From contig NZ_AP028878.1 of NCBI RefSeq assembly GCF_036511935.1, positions 682,001-746,000 on the forward strand: a DNA stretch of 64,000 nucleotides, in the 5' to 3' direction. Source of the stretch: Marinobacter nanhaiticus D15-8W (GTDB lineage: Bacteria > Pseudomonadota > Gammaproteobacteria > Pseudomonadales > Oleiphilaceae). This document shows positions 48,135 to 56,822 of the stretch, in pieces. The notes under the pieces are model-generated. The model was not told the DNA's origin, ran no database searches, and worked only from the letters and a program-made list of their open reading frames with translations. Positions within the stretch are counted from its first letter, which is position 1. Every line of letters starts with the position of its first letter. The position numbers were made by a program, and so were the translations under genes.

Positions 48135-50396
48135 TTGACTCGAATCCTCGCAGCTATCCTGATGTCCTGTCTGGCGCTGGAGGCATTGGCTCAGTCGTCC
48201 TCCGAGCCCCCGGCCGCTGCTGAATCCCGATCGGTTGCCGAACCCGGGGCGCGGCCAGTCATCGCGCTTGTACTCAGTGGCGGCGGGGCCAAGGGGATGG
48301 CCCACGTCGGCGTACTGCGGGTGCTTGAGGAAATGCGCATTCCGATCGACATCGTCGTCGGCACCAGCGCGGGTTCGGCAGTAGCCGCCATGTACGCGCT
48401 TGGCATGAGTGTCAACGATATCGAGGATCGCTTCGTCGAAATGGACTGGTTGTCGAGCTTCCAGGACAGTCCCGGCCGCGCCTACAAACCGGTCAGGCGC
48501 AAGATCGATGACTGGCGCTATCCTGTCGATCCGGGTATCGGTTTGGGGCCGAACGGCATTTCCGTTGGCCGCGGTCTGGTCGCGGGCCAGAACCTCGGCT
48601 TCATCCTCAACGAGCTGACCCGCCGCGCAGCCCTGGTGCGTGATTTCGACGAGTTGCCCATCCGCTTCCGTGCAGTAGCGACGGACCTGGAGACCGGGGA
48701 CGAAGTGGTGATCCGTGACGGCGCCCTGGCCGAGGCCATTCGTGCCAGCATGAGCATCCCCGGTGTTTACGCGCCCATGGAAATCGACAACCGGCTACTC
48801 GTAGACGGTGGCATCGCCAACAACCTGCCGATCAGCGTCGCCCAGGAAATGGGAGCGGATGTGGTGATCGCCGTCGATATCAGCGATGCGCTTCTGGCGG
48901 GAGAAAAACTCACCGGTGCCTTTTCAGTGGTGGGGCAGCTGACGACCCTGATGACCCGTCGCAACGTGGATGATCAGCTCGATCGCCTGGACGACCAGGA
49001 CGTATTGATCCGTCCCAAGTTGGAAGGGCTGACCTCCGCGGACTTCTTTGACGCCACCGAAATTATCGAGGCAGGCGCCACAGCAGCCCGTAACAAGGCG
49101 GTCAGCCTCAACGACCTGCGGGTCGACCCTGTGGCTTGGGCGGACTACCAGCGCGAGCGCTACCATGCCCGCTTCACCCCGGACCTGATCAGCGATATCC
49201 GGATCGACCACGACTCCCGACTGTCCCGGGAATTCCTGCGCTCGCGTATCCGCCAGGACGCGGGGCAACCGTTGGACGTGGAGCAGTTGGAAGATGATCT
49301 ACGGCGCATCTACGGACTGGGATATTACGAGACGGTGACCTATTCGCTGGCCCCAAGTGAAAACAATGAGGAAGGCTCGGTCCTCGTCATTGACGTGCAG
49401 GAAAAAACCTGGGGGCCGAACTACCTGCGTTTCGGTCTCAGCTACGAGGACAATTTCGAGAGCGATACCCGGTTCAATGTCGCCGGCTCCTACCAGTTGA
49501 CCGAGCTCAATCCGTTGGGCGGGGAGTGGACCACCGGGCTGCAGTTAGGTACAGAGCCCTACCTTCGCACGGAGTGGTTCCAGCCACTGGATTACGGTTA
49601 TCGGCGCTTCCTGCTGACCGGTGCCGACTACCAGCGGGACAGTTTTTCCGTATTCAACGAGCAGGGTGACCGGGTGGGGGAGGTCGAAGTCGACGAGTAC
49701 GCCGTGGATATGAGTATTGGTCTGGAGCTTGGCGCAGCGGGAGAGGTGCGTGCCGGGGTCCGACGGGGGGTGGCATCGGTCGATGATGTCCTTGGCGATT
49801 CTTCGCTCTCTGAGAGTGAGATCGATCAGGGTGCCTGGACGTTGCAATTGACCTTCGACACCCTGAATGATCCATTCCTGCCCACCGATGGTGCTTTTTT
49901 CGGTCTTAGCGGACGCTATGAGCGGCCCGGTCTGGGATCGGACCGCCACTTCGATCGTTCCACATTGCTGGCCGCCAAGGCAATGGAATTCGGAGCTCGC
50001 AACGTACTGGTGGGGCAGGCGTATGCCAGTGCGGTCACCAATGGCGAGGCCGGGGTCGAAAACTACATTTCCATGGGCGGTTTCCGGCGCCTGTCTTCCT
50101 ACGCGCGGGGCGAGATTACGGGGCCGGATGCGGGACTGTTGACCTTTTATGCCTACCGTCGCTTCGGCGGCCCCTTCGTTCCTTATTTTGCGGGTGTCGG
50201 CTATGAGGCTGGCAACGCTTGGCAGGATGTCAGTGATGCCAGCTGGGGAGACCTGATCCATTCCTGGAGCCTTTTTGCCGGCGTGGATACCTTCCTCGGC
50301 CCAGTCCAACTCTCCACAGCCTATGCGGATGATGAGCACGTGACCGTCTTCCTGACGGTAGGCTATTCCCTGGAGAGTCTGTTTATCTCGCCGTGA
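48135..50396 (+). CDS. plpD: Patatin-like phospholipase with beta-barrel (type Vd autotransporter, PlpD-like)
   Basis: A 753-residue secreted lipase fusion. A signal peptide (LTRILAAILMSCLALEALAQ region) precedes a patatin domain with oxyanion loop SGGGAKGMAHVG, catalytic Ser78 (GTSAG) and Asp224 (VDGGIANN). A POTRA-like segment (about 355-430, RIDHDSRLS to VIDVQEKTWG) and a 16-strand-type Omp85 barrel follow, ending with aromatic GYSLESLFISP. This order matches Pseudomonas PlpD, which exports its lipase through its own barrel. I choose TTG 48135, with AAAGGAG six bases upstream; the ATG at 48105 would place charged residues before the signal peptide and abuts a repeat. Confidence 0.93.
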   Translation: MTRILAAILMSCLALEALAQSSSEPPAAAESRSVAEPGARPVIALVLSGGGAKGMAHVGVLRVLEEMRIPIDIVVGTSAGSAVAAMYALGMSVNDIEDRFVEMDWLSSFQDSPGRAYKPVRRKIDDWRYPVDPGIGLGPNGISVGRGLVAGQNLGFILNELTRRAALVRDFDELPIRFRAVATDLETGDEVVIRDGALAEAIRASMSIPGVYAPMEIDNRLLVDGGIANNLPISVAQEMGADVVIAVDISDALLAGEKLTGAFSVVGQLTTLMTRRNVDDQLDRLDDQDVLIRPKLEGLTSADFFDATEIIEAGATAARNKAVSLNDLRVDPVAWADYQRERYHARFTPDLISDIRIDHDSRLSREFLRSRIRQDAGQPLDVEQLEDDLRRIYGLGYYETVTYSLAPSENNEEGSVLVIDVQEKTWGPNYLRFGLSYEDNFESDTRFNVAGSYQLTELNPLGGEWTTGLQLGTEPYLRTEWFQPLDYGYRRFLLTGADYQRDSFSVFNEQGDRVGEVEVDEYAVDMSIGLELGAAGEVRAGVRRGVASVDDVLGDSSLSESEIDQGAWTLQLTFDTLNDPFLPTDGAFFGLSGRYERPGLGSDRHFDRSTLLAAKAMEFGARNVLVGQAYASAVTNGEAGVENYISMGGFRRLSSYARGEITGPDAGLLTFYAYRRFGGPFVPYFAGVGYEAGNAWQDVSDASWGDLIHSWSLFAGVDTFLGPVQLSTAYADDEHVTVFLTVGYSLESLFISP

Positions 50397-50401
50397 CAGG
50401 T

Positions 50402-50842
50402 CTAGATCGGCGCGACCAGGATCAGCCGTTCTTTCTCGCAGGGCCCATTCAGCGGCCGTTCCAGTATGGCCCGGTACTCCGCCCCTTTTTTAGCGTCACT
50501 GGGTACCGGATGGAAAAGGATGTCGTCACCTGGGAAGAACTGCCAGGTGCCTACATCCTTTTCCCGTGCCAGCAGCGAGGCAACGCCGCGGATCTTCGAC
50601 CAGGCGCAAAGGGCCGGTGTCTCGTCGCTGGTCTCACGCGCATTTTCATCGCGGGGCTTGGGTTCGGGTTCCGGCTCGGCTTCGGTGGCGTCGGTCTCCT
50701 CAACGGGCGGCGTTACCGTGGGGATGGGGTCGAAGTCCGGTTCGGGTCGAGGCGCCTCGGGCGGTGAGGATGCACAGCCAGCGAGGGTCAGCAACAGCGC
50801 GACAGCCAGCGGGCGACCCCAGAGGCGCTCAATTGGCGACAT
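50402..50842 (-). CDS. Predicted lipoprotein, Pro/Glu-rich
   Basis: A 146-residue lipoprotein with signal peptide and lipobox LAGC (Cys23), a Pro/Glu/Asp-rich linker (about 28-75) and a compact C-terminal part (ALCAWSKIRGVASLLAREKDVGTWQFFPGDDI). It starts at ATG 50842, inside the last codons of the GntR gene (14-base overlap), so it is probably translated with it. I know no family for it. It is convergent with the plpD-like gene, with only five bases between them. Confidence 0.75.
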   Translation of the reverse strand: MSPIERLWGRPLAVALLLTLAGCASSPPEAPRPEPDFDPIPTVTPPVEETDATEAEPEPEPKPRDENARETSDETPALCAWSKIRGVASLLAREKDVGTWQFFPGDDILFHPVPSDAKKGAEYRAILERPLNGPCEKERLILVAPI

Positions 50843-51515
50843 CGCTGCGCGGCTGATCATCCCCGATATAGGAAAGTACCTGTTCGCACTGTTGGTTGGC
50901 GTAGCGTCGCATGATTTCCACCAGCAGCCCTTCATCCCGCGCCTTGATGGCTTCGATGGATTCGCGCATGTGGGCGAGATTGTCCTCCAGCACGCGCTGG
51001 TTGGCGTGCTGGAAGGCGAGGAAGGCGCAGCGACGGGCCGAAGGCCAGAGATCCTTGATGGCTTCGAGGATAAAGTAGTTATCGGCGTAGGCGAGGGAGG
51101 CCTGGGTGTATTCGATACCAAGATCGAGGAACGCCAGCAGGTCGCCCCGTTTGTAGCATTCGTCCATGCGGGCATAGAGGGACTCGAGTTTTTCCATGTC
51201 CTCCGGCTGCCATAGGCGCGCCAAACGCCGGCCTGTATGGCAGAGGTAGAGTTCCAGTACTTCGTAAAGGCTGCGGACGAAGAAACTATCGAGCGCTGTC
51301 ACGAACGCGCCCTTGCGCGGCACGTTGCGTACCAGGTGACGTTTCTCCAGCAGCAATAGCCCTTCGCGCACCGAACCGTGACTAACATCCAGCTGCTTCG
51401 CCATGGCGCTTTCATAAATGCGCTCGCCGGAGCGGAGCTGGCCGAAGGCGATCAGGTTCTCGATATGCTGGGCGACCTGCTCAGTCAGGGTCTCGCGGGG
51501 CTTGAAAGGCTTCAT
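50829..51515 (-). CDS. GntR-family transcriptional regulator (FCD type)
   Basis: A 228-residue regulator. The N-terminal winged helix (LTEQVAQHIENLIAFGQLRSGERIYESAMAKQLDVSHGSVREGLLLLEKRHLV) is standard GntR, and the C-terminal helical part has the FCD shape, though the metal-binding His pattern is only partly present (DLGIEYTQASL, then HMRESIEAI). The effector is unknown. ATG 51515 follows GGAAA by eight bases; a GTG at 51551 has its AGGAA directly abutting. It is followed by the lipoprotein in an overlapping frame and preceded by cardiolipin synthase on the same strand. Confidence 0.9.
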   Translation of the reverse strand: MKPFKPRETLTEQVAQHIENLIAFGQLRSGERIYESAMAKQLDVSHGSVREGLLLLEKRHLVRNVPRKGAFVTALDSFFVRSLYEVLELYLCHTGRRLARLWQPEDMEKLESLYARMDECYKRGDLLAFLDLGIEYTQASLAYADNYFILEAIKDLWPSARRCAFLAFQHANQRVLEDNLAHMRESIEAIKARDEGLLVEIMRRYANQQCEQVLSYIGDDQPRSDVAN

Positions 51516-51641
51516 CAAGGGTTTCCGGATAATTCCTGATAACCGGTTCACTTCCTGACGGATCCGCGCGAAACGGTCATCCGGCAGCCAAAGTAGCTTG
51601 GCGTTATGCTCTCACATTTCGCAATAACTGCAAGGGCGGCT

Positions 51642-53072
51642 TTACAGAAGCGGGGCCAGTAGTCTGACCGCCCGGCAGGCCAGGCGGAAGGCGACGGAGC
51701 GTTCGCTGTAGTCGGCCTCGGTCATGGGGCGGCAGTGACGCAGATCCTCCTCCAGCATCTGACGGACCTCGGCAATGAAGGTCTCGTCCGTGAACAGGGC
51801 TGCAATCTCGAAATTCAGTCGCATTGAGCGATTGTCCAGGTTCGCGGTGCCAACGGCGGCGTAGCGGTCGTCCACCAAAACCACTTTCTCGTGCAGGAAT
51901 CCGGGCTGGTAGCGGTAGATGCTGATCCCCGCCTTACGGGCCTGGACAAGGTAGGAGTACGCGGCCAGGCGGACCAGTTGATGATCCGGGTTTTCCGGGA
52001 TCAGGATGCGTACGTCCACGCCCCGCAGCGCGGCCAGTTGCAGGGCGTTGACGATTTGCAGGTCGGGCACGAAATAGGGGGAAGTGATCCAGATACGCTC
52101 CCGGGCACTGTTGATGCAGTTGAGAAAGAAAAGGGTGCCGGTATCGAACCGGTCTGCCGGTCCTGTGGGCACGATCAGCACCTCTTGGTCGCCGTGAGGT
52201 GAAGGCTTGGGCGCCCAATTCAGGGCGGGCAGGTCGCTGGCGGCCCAGTACCAGTCCTCGACGAAGGCCAACTGCAAGCCCATCACTGCCGGCCCTTCGA
52301 TACGGCAGTGGGTATCGCGCCAGGCGAGCGCGTTGGACTGGGTGCCCAGGTATTCGTCACCGAGGTTGATGCCCCCGACGAACCCGAGCGTGCCGTCGCA
52401 GATCACCAGCTTGCGGTGGTTGCGGAAGTTGATCTGGAATCGTCGCCGTCGCACGTTGCCATCGCCGAAGGCTGCTACCCGGGCCCCAGCATTGGTCAGT
52501 TCCTTCAGGTAATTGCGCGACAGCCACACGCTGCCGATGTCGTCATAGATGAAGTAGACCTTGACCCCTTCAGCCAGTTTTCGCTTGAGGATCGACTTGA
52601 TGCGCTGCCCCACACGGTCCGAACGAACGATGTAGAACTCCAGCAGGATATACTGCCGGGCGCTTTCCATGGCATCGAACAGGGCGTCGAAGGTTTCCCT
52701 GCCGTCCTTTAGGAGGGTGCAGTGGTTGCCGCTGGTGAAGGGTTGGCGCACCAGGCTCGTGAGTACCCGCAGCTCCGGGCTGGGGTCGTCGGTCTTTGGG
52801 ATGCGGGTCAGTTCGTTCTCGTTCTCGAAAACGGTCAACAGCTGGTTGAGTGCCTCGTCGCCGGAGCGTCGGGCGCGAATATAGCCTGCGAAACGGTTGC
52901 GACCGAACAGCACAAACACCGGCAAAGCGACGTAGGGAAACGCGAGCAGGGCGATGATCCACGCAATGGCGCCCTGGGTCGTCCGGTAGTTCAGCAGGAT
53001 GCGAAACACCCCGAACAATGCGAGACCGTAGACGGTCCCGAGTAGCAGGGTGAGTAAGACCGGATCCCACAT
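51642..53072 (-). CDS. clsA: Cardiolipin synthase
   Basis: A 476-residue membrane enzyme that joins two phosphatidylglycerols into cardiolipin. Two N-terminal membrane helices (about 5-27, 36-56) precede two phospholipase D domains, each with an HKD motif: NHRKLVICD with GGINLGDEY, and LHEKVVLVD with GTANLDNRS. Length and layout fit ClsA. It starts at 53072 after a 176-base gap from the AraC gene on the same strand. Confidence 0.95.
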   Translation of the reverse strand: MWDPVLLTLLLGTVYGLALFGVFRILLNYRTTQGAIAWIIALLAFPYVALPVFVLFGRNRFAGYIRARRSGDEALNQLLTVFENENELTRIPKTDDPSPELRVLTSLVRQPFTSGNHCTLLKDGRETFDALFDAMESARQYILLEFYIVRSDRVGQRIKSILKRKLAEGVKVYFIYDDIGSVWLSRNYLKELTNAGARVAAFGDGNVRRRRFQINFRNHRKLVICDGTLGFVGGINLGDEYLGTQSNALAWRDTHCRIEGPAVMGLQLAFVEDWYWAASDLPALNWAPKPSPHGDQEVLIVPTGPADRFDTGTLFFLNCINSARERIWITSPYFVPDLQIVNALQLAALRGVDVRILIPENPDHQLVRLAAYSYLVQARKAGISIYRYQPGFLHEKVVLVDDRYAAVGTANLDNRSMRLNFEIAALFTDETFIAEVRQMLEEDLRHCRPMTEADYSERSVAFRLACRAVRLLAPLL

Positions 53073-53248
53073 GTTAGTGCCTCATCTGATTCATTCGCGG
53101 CCCTGCCAAGCCTCCGAGGGCCTCGTCGGCTGCATTGCGGTGGCTCGCTCTCAAATCGTACCGCCTACGGCATTGCGTCTTGGCCGGCGCTGTCAGCGAA
53201 ACGACGTGGATCAGCGAACTAACCAAATGGGACACTGGATGCTCCGGA

Positions 53249-54304
53249 TCAGTGGTGACGGGCGCGGAACTGGGCCGGCGACTCACCGGTCCAGCGCTTG
53301 AAGGCCCGGCTGAAGGCGCTCAGTTCGGAAAACCCGAGAAGGAAGGCAATTTCCCCCAGCGCGTAACGGTCAGACGCAACATACCGCAAAGCCTTGTCCT
53401 TACGCACGTGTTCCACCAGTTCCTGGAAGCTCATGCCTTCCTTCTTCAGGCGACGGTAGAGAGTCTGGCGGCTCATATGGAGCTGTTGGGCCAAACTATC
53501 GGCATCGATCCGCTCCGAGGCCATCTGCTGGGAAATCAGCCGACGTACCTTGCGGCTGAAGCGCCGGCGGGTCTGCACCTTGGCCAGCAGCGCGTTGACC
53601 TGGCGTAGCATGGCGGAATGCAGGTAGGGGTTGCGATGGGGAATCGGTCGGCTCAGGTAGTGCGCACTGAAGGCCAGGGCCGTGTCCGGCTCATTGAAGG
53701 AGATTGGACAGTCGAGAATGCGCCGATACTCGTCGGCATAGTCCGGCTCCGGGTGGCTGACGCGAACCCACGCAATATCCAGTCGTGGGTGGATGAAATG
53801 CCGGGCCCGGTTGATCGCAGCGGATAGCGTGCGGTCCATGTCCTGGCGGCAGTAGTGGTCCGGCTGGTCTACCTGCCAGGTGAGTATGGCCAGTTCATTA
53901 TCCGTCTCGAACTGCAGGTTGACGCTCTCATTGATCAGTCGGTGCAGGCGCACGTATTGCGTGGCCGCTTCGCCCAGGGTGTCGCAGTTGAAGAAAACAT
54001 GGCCCAACAGGCCCATCCGGTCCGGGTCCACCACCTCGCCCACATGGAGGCCGACGGCCGCGTCGCCGGTGACTTCCTCGGCGTGCTGCCAGAGCCGGTA
54101 GTGGCTGCAGGCGGGAATGCGCAGGTCCGGATCGCTGAGTGTGTCCAGGGGGCGGCCCAACAGGTGTTCAGCTTGGGATTTGTCGAGTTTGCCGCGGGTG
54201 TCCAGATAGTGAATCAGCCCCAGCGCCGTGGAGGCGGCTACCAACGGCTCATCCGGAGCGGGTTCGGTGTGTTGCGAAGGCGTTCGTGTGGGTGTATTCG
54301 GCAT
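53249..54304 (-). CDS. AraC-family regulator with Arabinose_bd-type sensor
   Basis: A 351-residue regulator of the OruR/ArgR-like AraC subgroup. The N-terminal two thirds are an effector domain (LGRPLDTLSDPDLRIPACSHYRLWQHAEE), and the C-terminal 100 residues hold two helix-turn-helix motifs (DSLAQQLHMSRQTLYRRLKKEG and YALGEIAFLLGFSELSAFSRAFKRWTG). The effector is unknown. It is divergent from the 30-residue micro-gene at 54468, with 163 bases between starts, so it may control that gene. Confidence 0.92.
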   Translation of the reverse strand: MPNTPTRTPSQHTEPAPDEPLVAASTALGLIHYLDTRGKLDKSQAEHLLGRPLDTLSDPDLRIPACSHYRLWQHAEEVTGDAAVGLHVGEVVDPDRMGLLGHVFFNCDTLGEAATQYVRLHRLINESVNLQFETDNELAILTWQVDQPDHYCRQDMDRTLSAAINRARHFIHPRLDIAWVRVSHPEPDYADEYRRILDCPISFNEPDTALAFSAHYLSRPIPHRNPYLHSAMLRQVNALLAKVQTRRRFSRKVRRLISQQMASERIDADSLAQQLHMSRQTLYRRLKKEGMSFQELVEHVRKDKALRYVASDRYALGEIAFLLGFSELSAFSRAFKRWTGESPAQFRARHH

Positions 54305-54406
54305 CGATATTTTTATTGGAACCTCCGAAGCGGCAGTCCCTTAAGATTCACGGGGGTGTTACGAAATGTCAAACAGTTGGGACGGAGCGTCAACGCACTG
54401 GATGGC

Positions 54407-54435
54407 TTGAACGTTTAACCTGAACGTCCTTTCAT
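54407..54435 (+). promoter_or_regulatory. Candidate promoter of the 30-residue micro-gene
   Basis: TTGAAC at 54407-54412 and TTTCAT at 54430-54435 are 17 bases apart. The -10 is weak (4 of 6 matches), consistent with an activator-dependent promoter. Confidence 0.35.
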
Positions 54436-54467
54436 GGGTTGTCTGACGTTGTCAGGAGGTGTGCAGA

Positions 54468-54560
54468 ATGGAACTTGAAATCTTTGTGCCCCGCACGGAA
54501 CTTGAACGCCGCAACTGCGAGGCTCTCAAGGACTATCTCAACAGCATCTTCTATTGCTGA
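54468..54560 (+). CDS. 30-residue micro-protein, unknown function
   Basis: A complete small gene: AGGAGGT at 54454-54460 lies seven bases before the ATG, the frame has 30 codons (MELEIFVPRTELERRN to the C-terminal LNSIFYC), and a strong terminator follows 16 bases after the stop. The product is acidic at first, has Cys17 and a terminal Cys30 in an aromatic FYC end, and has no signal peptide or membrane helix. I recognise no family. It is divergent from an AraC regulator. It could be a signalling or modified peptide or a leader peptide, though no gene follows to be attenuated. The tight signal trio makes chance unlikely. Confidence 0.7.
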   Translation: MELEIFVPRTELERRNCEALKDYLNSIFYC

Positions 54561-54575
54561 ATCCCTTCGCACGTC

Positions 54576-54599
54576 GGCCGCCGTTAGGCGGCCTTTTTT
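54576..54599 (+). terminator. Rho-independent terminator of the micro-gene
   Basis: GGCCGCC and GGCGGCC form a perfect 7-bp stem with a GTTA loop, followed by six T. Confidence 0.9.
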
Positions 54600-54620
54600 A
54601 GTCCCTTTCCCAGTGCCGCT

Positions 54621-55076
54621 TTATACCTGCTCCGCAAGACCGTGGATGTTCTCCAAAGGCTGCAGGCGTAGACGCAGTTTTTCGCTCCGCTCGAGAATGC
54701 CTTCAATACGGCCTAATTGAGCGCGGGTTTGCTGCGAACGCATCAGGCGGCTGCCGGTGAAGTCGAAGGCAAGACCGAAGCGGGTGAGGCTGCTGTCTCC
54801 CTCCAACGGACGTTCGTTCACGACCTCGGCAATCAGGCGTTCCAGGCTGATGCTGCTGGCCGTCATTGTCAGTTGCAGCCTCAATTCAACCCGATCGCCG
54901 ATCTGGAAGGTATCCGCCTTCTCGGTAATGGAGAGTCCCTCACGGGTAAAGTCGTGACTTTGCGTCGGCGTATAGCCGCCGAACAGGGCCTTTCGGGGGC
55001 GCCAGGCCGCGTGCAGCTCTGCCGCGGGTAGCCGGCGAAAGCGGCGGCGCTCCTGATTCTTGCTGGGTGTCTCCAT
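54621..55076 (-). CDS. PilZ-domain protein
   Basis: A 151-residue protein that probably binds c-di-GMP. The N-terminal RxxxR is present (Arg10-Arg15 in ERRRFRR), and the second motif reads Asp42-Phe-Thr-Arg-Glu-Gly47, with Thr in place of the usual Ser of (D/N)xSxxG. Beta strands and a final helix (RIEGILERSEKLRLRLQPLE) follow. It is transcribed towards the micro-gene terminator. With the cyclases and phosphodiesterases in the window, it forms an output component for c-di-GMP, though its target is unknown. Confidence 0.85.
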   Translation of the reverse strand: METPSKNQERRRFRRLPAAELHAAWRPRKALFGGYTPTQSHDFTREGLSITEKADTFQIGDRVELRLQLTMTASSISLERLIAEVVNERPLEGDSSLTRFGLAFDFTGSRLMRSQQTRAQLGRIEGILERSEKLRLRLQPLENIHGLAEQV

Positions 55077-55348
55077 GGATAGGTCATCCTTTTTTCTTCG
55101 CGTTCTTCTTATCGGTGCGCCTCTTATCGATGCGTCCGGGACAGGGCCTTTCGTTATCCTGACATTCCGCCCAACAATAGCAAACTACCTCGGGCATGAG
55201 CGGGCCGTCCTGCCGGATGGTCGGCAGGTGTCAGTCAAGGGATCACGGCATCTCCCTGTTATCGACTGGAAAAGTATGCTCATATTGCCGGGCTGTGTCC
55301 GTGAAGCTCTGTTTGGGGCGGACTTGATGAATTGCCGGAGGACGTGAC
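55077..55348. other. Intergenic region between the PilZ and DUF1722-like genes
   Basis: 272 bp with no convincing gene, repeat or terminator. It should hold the divergent promoters of both neighbours. GGAGG at 55337-55341 belongs to the plus-strand gene. Confidence 0.4.
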
Positions 55349-56032
55349 TTGATTCAGAAAAACAGGATATTCGATCTCGATGCCGGCTTCCTCGATGACG
55401 AGCTGCTGGCTGGCCAGATGCGGTTGCTGGTCGGGTTGGTCAGTACTGATCGGGCCCGTAGCGCCGGTGATCGTCTGCCGCTGGAATGGCAGGGGCACGA
55501 AGATGCCCTGACCCTGCGTCTCAACCAATTGATGGGCGAGATGACGCTTCGGGGCATGGCCGTTCCCGGCGAGGTCAAGGTGACTACCGAAGCGATCATC
55601 TGGCCGCCGCTGGCGCATCAGGCGCTGAAAGACGAGATTCGTTACATTGCCGACCGGGTAGCCGAGGGCAAGAAAGGGCGCATTCGTCTACCAAAGAACG
55701 ACCACGAACTCTGGGCCACCTACAAATACAGTTTACTGGCGCGCAACCGCCAGGCGTACGAGAGTTTCGGCCGGCGCGTCGCCTCGCGATCGGTGCCGCT
55801 GGAGCTGCTCTGGCTGGCGATGGTCAATGCCTCCCGCGTGGCACCGCCGGAGGGAGGAGTTCGCAATTCGCTGCAGCATATGTGGGGCTATGTGTCGGAA
55901 CATGCCACGCTGAGTCCGCAGATTGAGGATCTCGATGCCCTCGCGGCCGAAGTGCAACAGCTGGCCCGGACACATGAAGTTCCCTACCTGATCAATTCAA
56001 CGGCGCTGGGTGAACTCCGCGCCTGGCTTTAA
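55349..56032 (+). CDS. Hypothetical protein, DUF1722-like C-terminal part
   Basis: A 227-residue cytoplasmic protein starting at TTG 55349, supported by GGAGG seven bases upstream. Its C-terminal half (ELWATYKYSLLARNRQAYESFGRRV, then NSLQHMWGYVSEHATLS and a VPYLINSTALGEL end) resembles the YbgA/DUF1722 family, which is linked to DNA-repair genes in some genomes; the N-terminal part (IFDLDAGFLDDELLAGQMRLLVG) loosely recalls pyrimidine-dimer glycosylases. Both are from memory and tentative. It ends 11 bases before ybfF, probably on the same transcript. Confidence 0.65.
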   Translation: MIQKNRIFDLDAGFLDDELLAGQMRLLVGLVSTDRARSAGDRLPLEWQGHEDALTLRLNQLMGEMTLRGMAVPGEVKVTTEAIIWPPLAHQALKDEIRYIADRVAEGKKGRIRLPKNDHELWATYKYSLLARNRQAYESFGRRVASRSVPLELLWLAMVNASRVAPPEGGVRNSLQHMWGYVSEHATLSPQIEDLDALAAEVQQLARTHEVPYLINSTALGELRAWL

Positions 56033-56042
56033 GGAGACGATC

Positions 56043-56822
56043 ATGAGTCTCGATCTCCATCATCGAGTGGTTGGGGAGGGTGACCCCCTGATCCTGCTGC
56101 ACGGTCTGTTCGGTTCCCTGGAGAACCTGGGTGGTGTTACCCAACGCTTGTCGGACACCTGGCAGGTTCACGCGCTGGATCTTCGCAACCACGGCCGCTC
56201 GCCCCACGTAGAGGATATGGGCTATCCGGCAATGGCGGATGACGTCTTGCGCTACCTGGATAGTCAGGGCATTGACCAGGCGGCGGTGCTCGGGCATTCC
56301 ATGGGTGGAAAAACGGCGATGGAGCTGGCGCTGGCGCACCCGGATCGGGTTGGACGACTGATCGTGGCGGACATCTCGCCGGTGCCCTACCCACCGCATC
56401 ACGATGCGATTATCGACGGGCTGACCGGATTGAACCTTGCGTCCGTCAAATCCCGCGGGGACGCAGACAAGTGGCTGGCAAAGTATGTGGAGACTCCAGC
56501 GGTGCGTCAGTTTCTGCTAAAGAACCTGGTGCGCACTGACGAAGGGGGCTTTGGCTGGCGGATCAACCTGGAGGCCATCGAGCGGGACTACCCGCAGATC
56601 GCCGAAGGCCCGACGGCCCAAGGGCCCTACGAGGGACCGACACTCTTCCTGAAGGGCGGCGAATCCAACTACATCCAGGACAGCCACCGTGACACGGTGG
56701 CGCGTCTCTTCCCCCACGCAGTGTTGCGGATCATCCCGGGCACCGGCCACTGGCTGCATGCGGAAAAGGCCGACCTGTTTGCCAAGCTGTGCCGCCGCTT
56801 CCTGGACGGCGAGTTCGATTAG
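56043..56822 (+). CDS. ybfF: Alpha/beta hydrolase of YbfF esterase type
   Basis: A 259-residue cytoplasmic esterase with the lid-less fold of YbfF, acting on short acyl esters and thioesters. The oxyanion motif LLHGLFGSLENL, the DLRNHGRS strand, nucleophile Ser86 in GHSMGG, and the C-terminal GTGHWLHAEKAD with the catalytic His are present. AAGGAG lies six bases before ATG 56043. Its last four bases overlap the stop of a minus-strand small gene. Confidence 0.92.
   Translation: MSLDLHHRVVGEGDPLILLHGLFGSLENLGGVTQRLSDTWQVHALDLRNHGRSPHVEDMGYPAMADDVLRYLDSQGIDQAAVLGHSMGGKTAMELALAHPDRVGRLIVADISPVPYPPHHDAIIDGLTGLNLASVKSRGDADKWLAKYVETPAVRQFLLKNLVRTDEGGFGWRINLEAIERDYPQIAEGPTAQGPYEGPTLFLKGGESNYIQDSHRDTVARLFPHAVLRIIPGTGHWLHAEKADLFAKLCRRFLDGEFD

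Noticed and set aside
54313..54335. GGAACCTCCGAAG resembling a family A end
   Set aside because: No matching right arm within 120 bases; similarity is limited to about ten bases.
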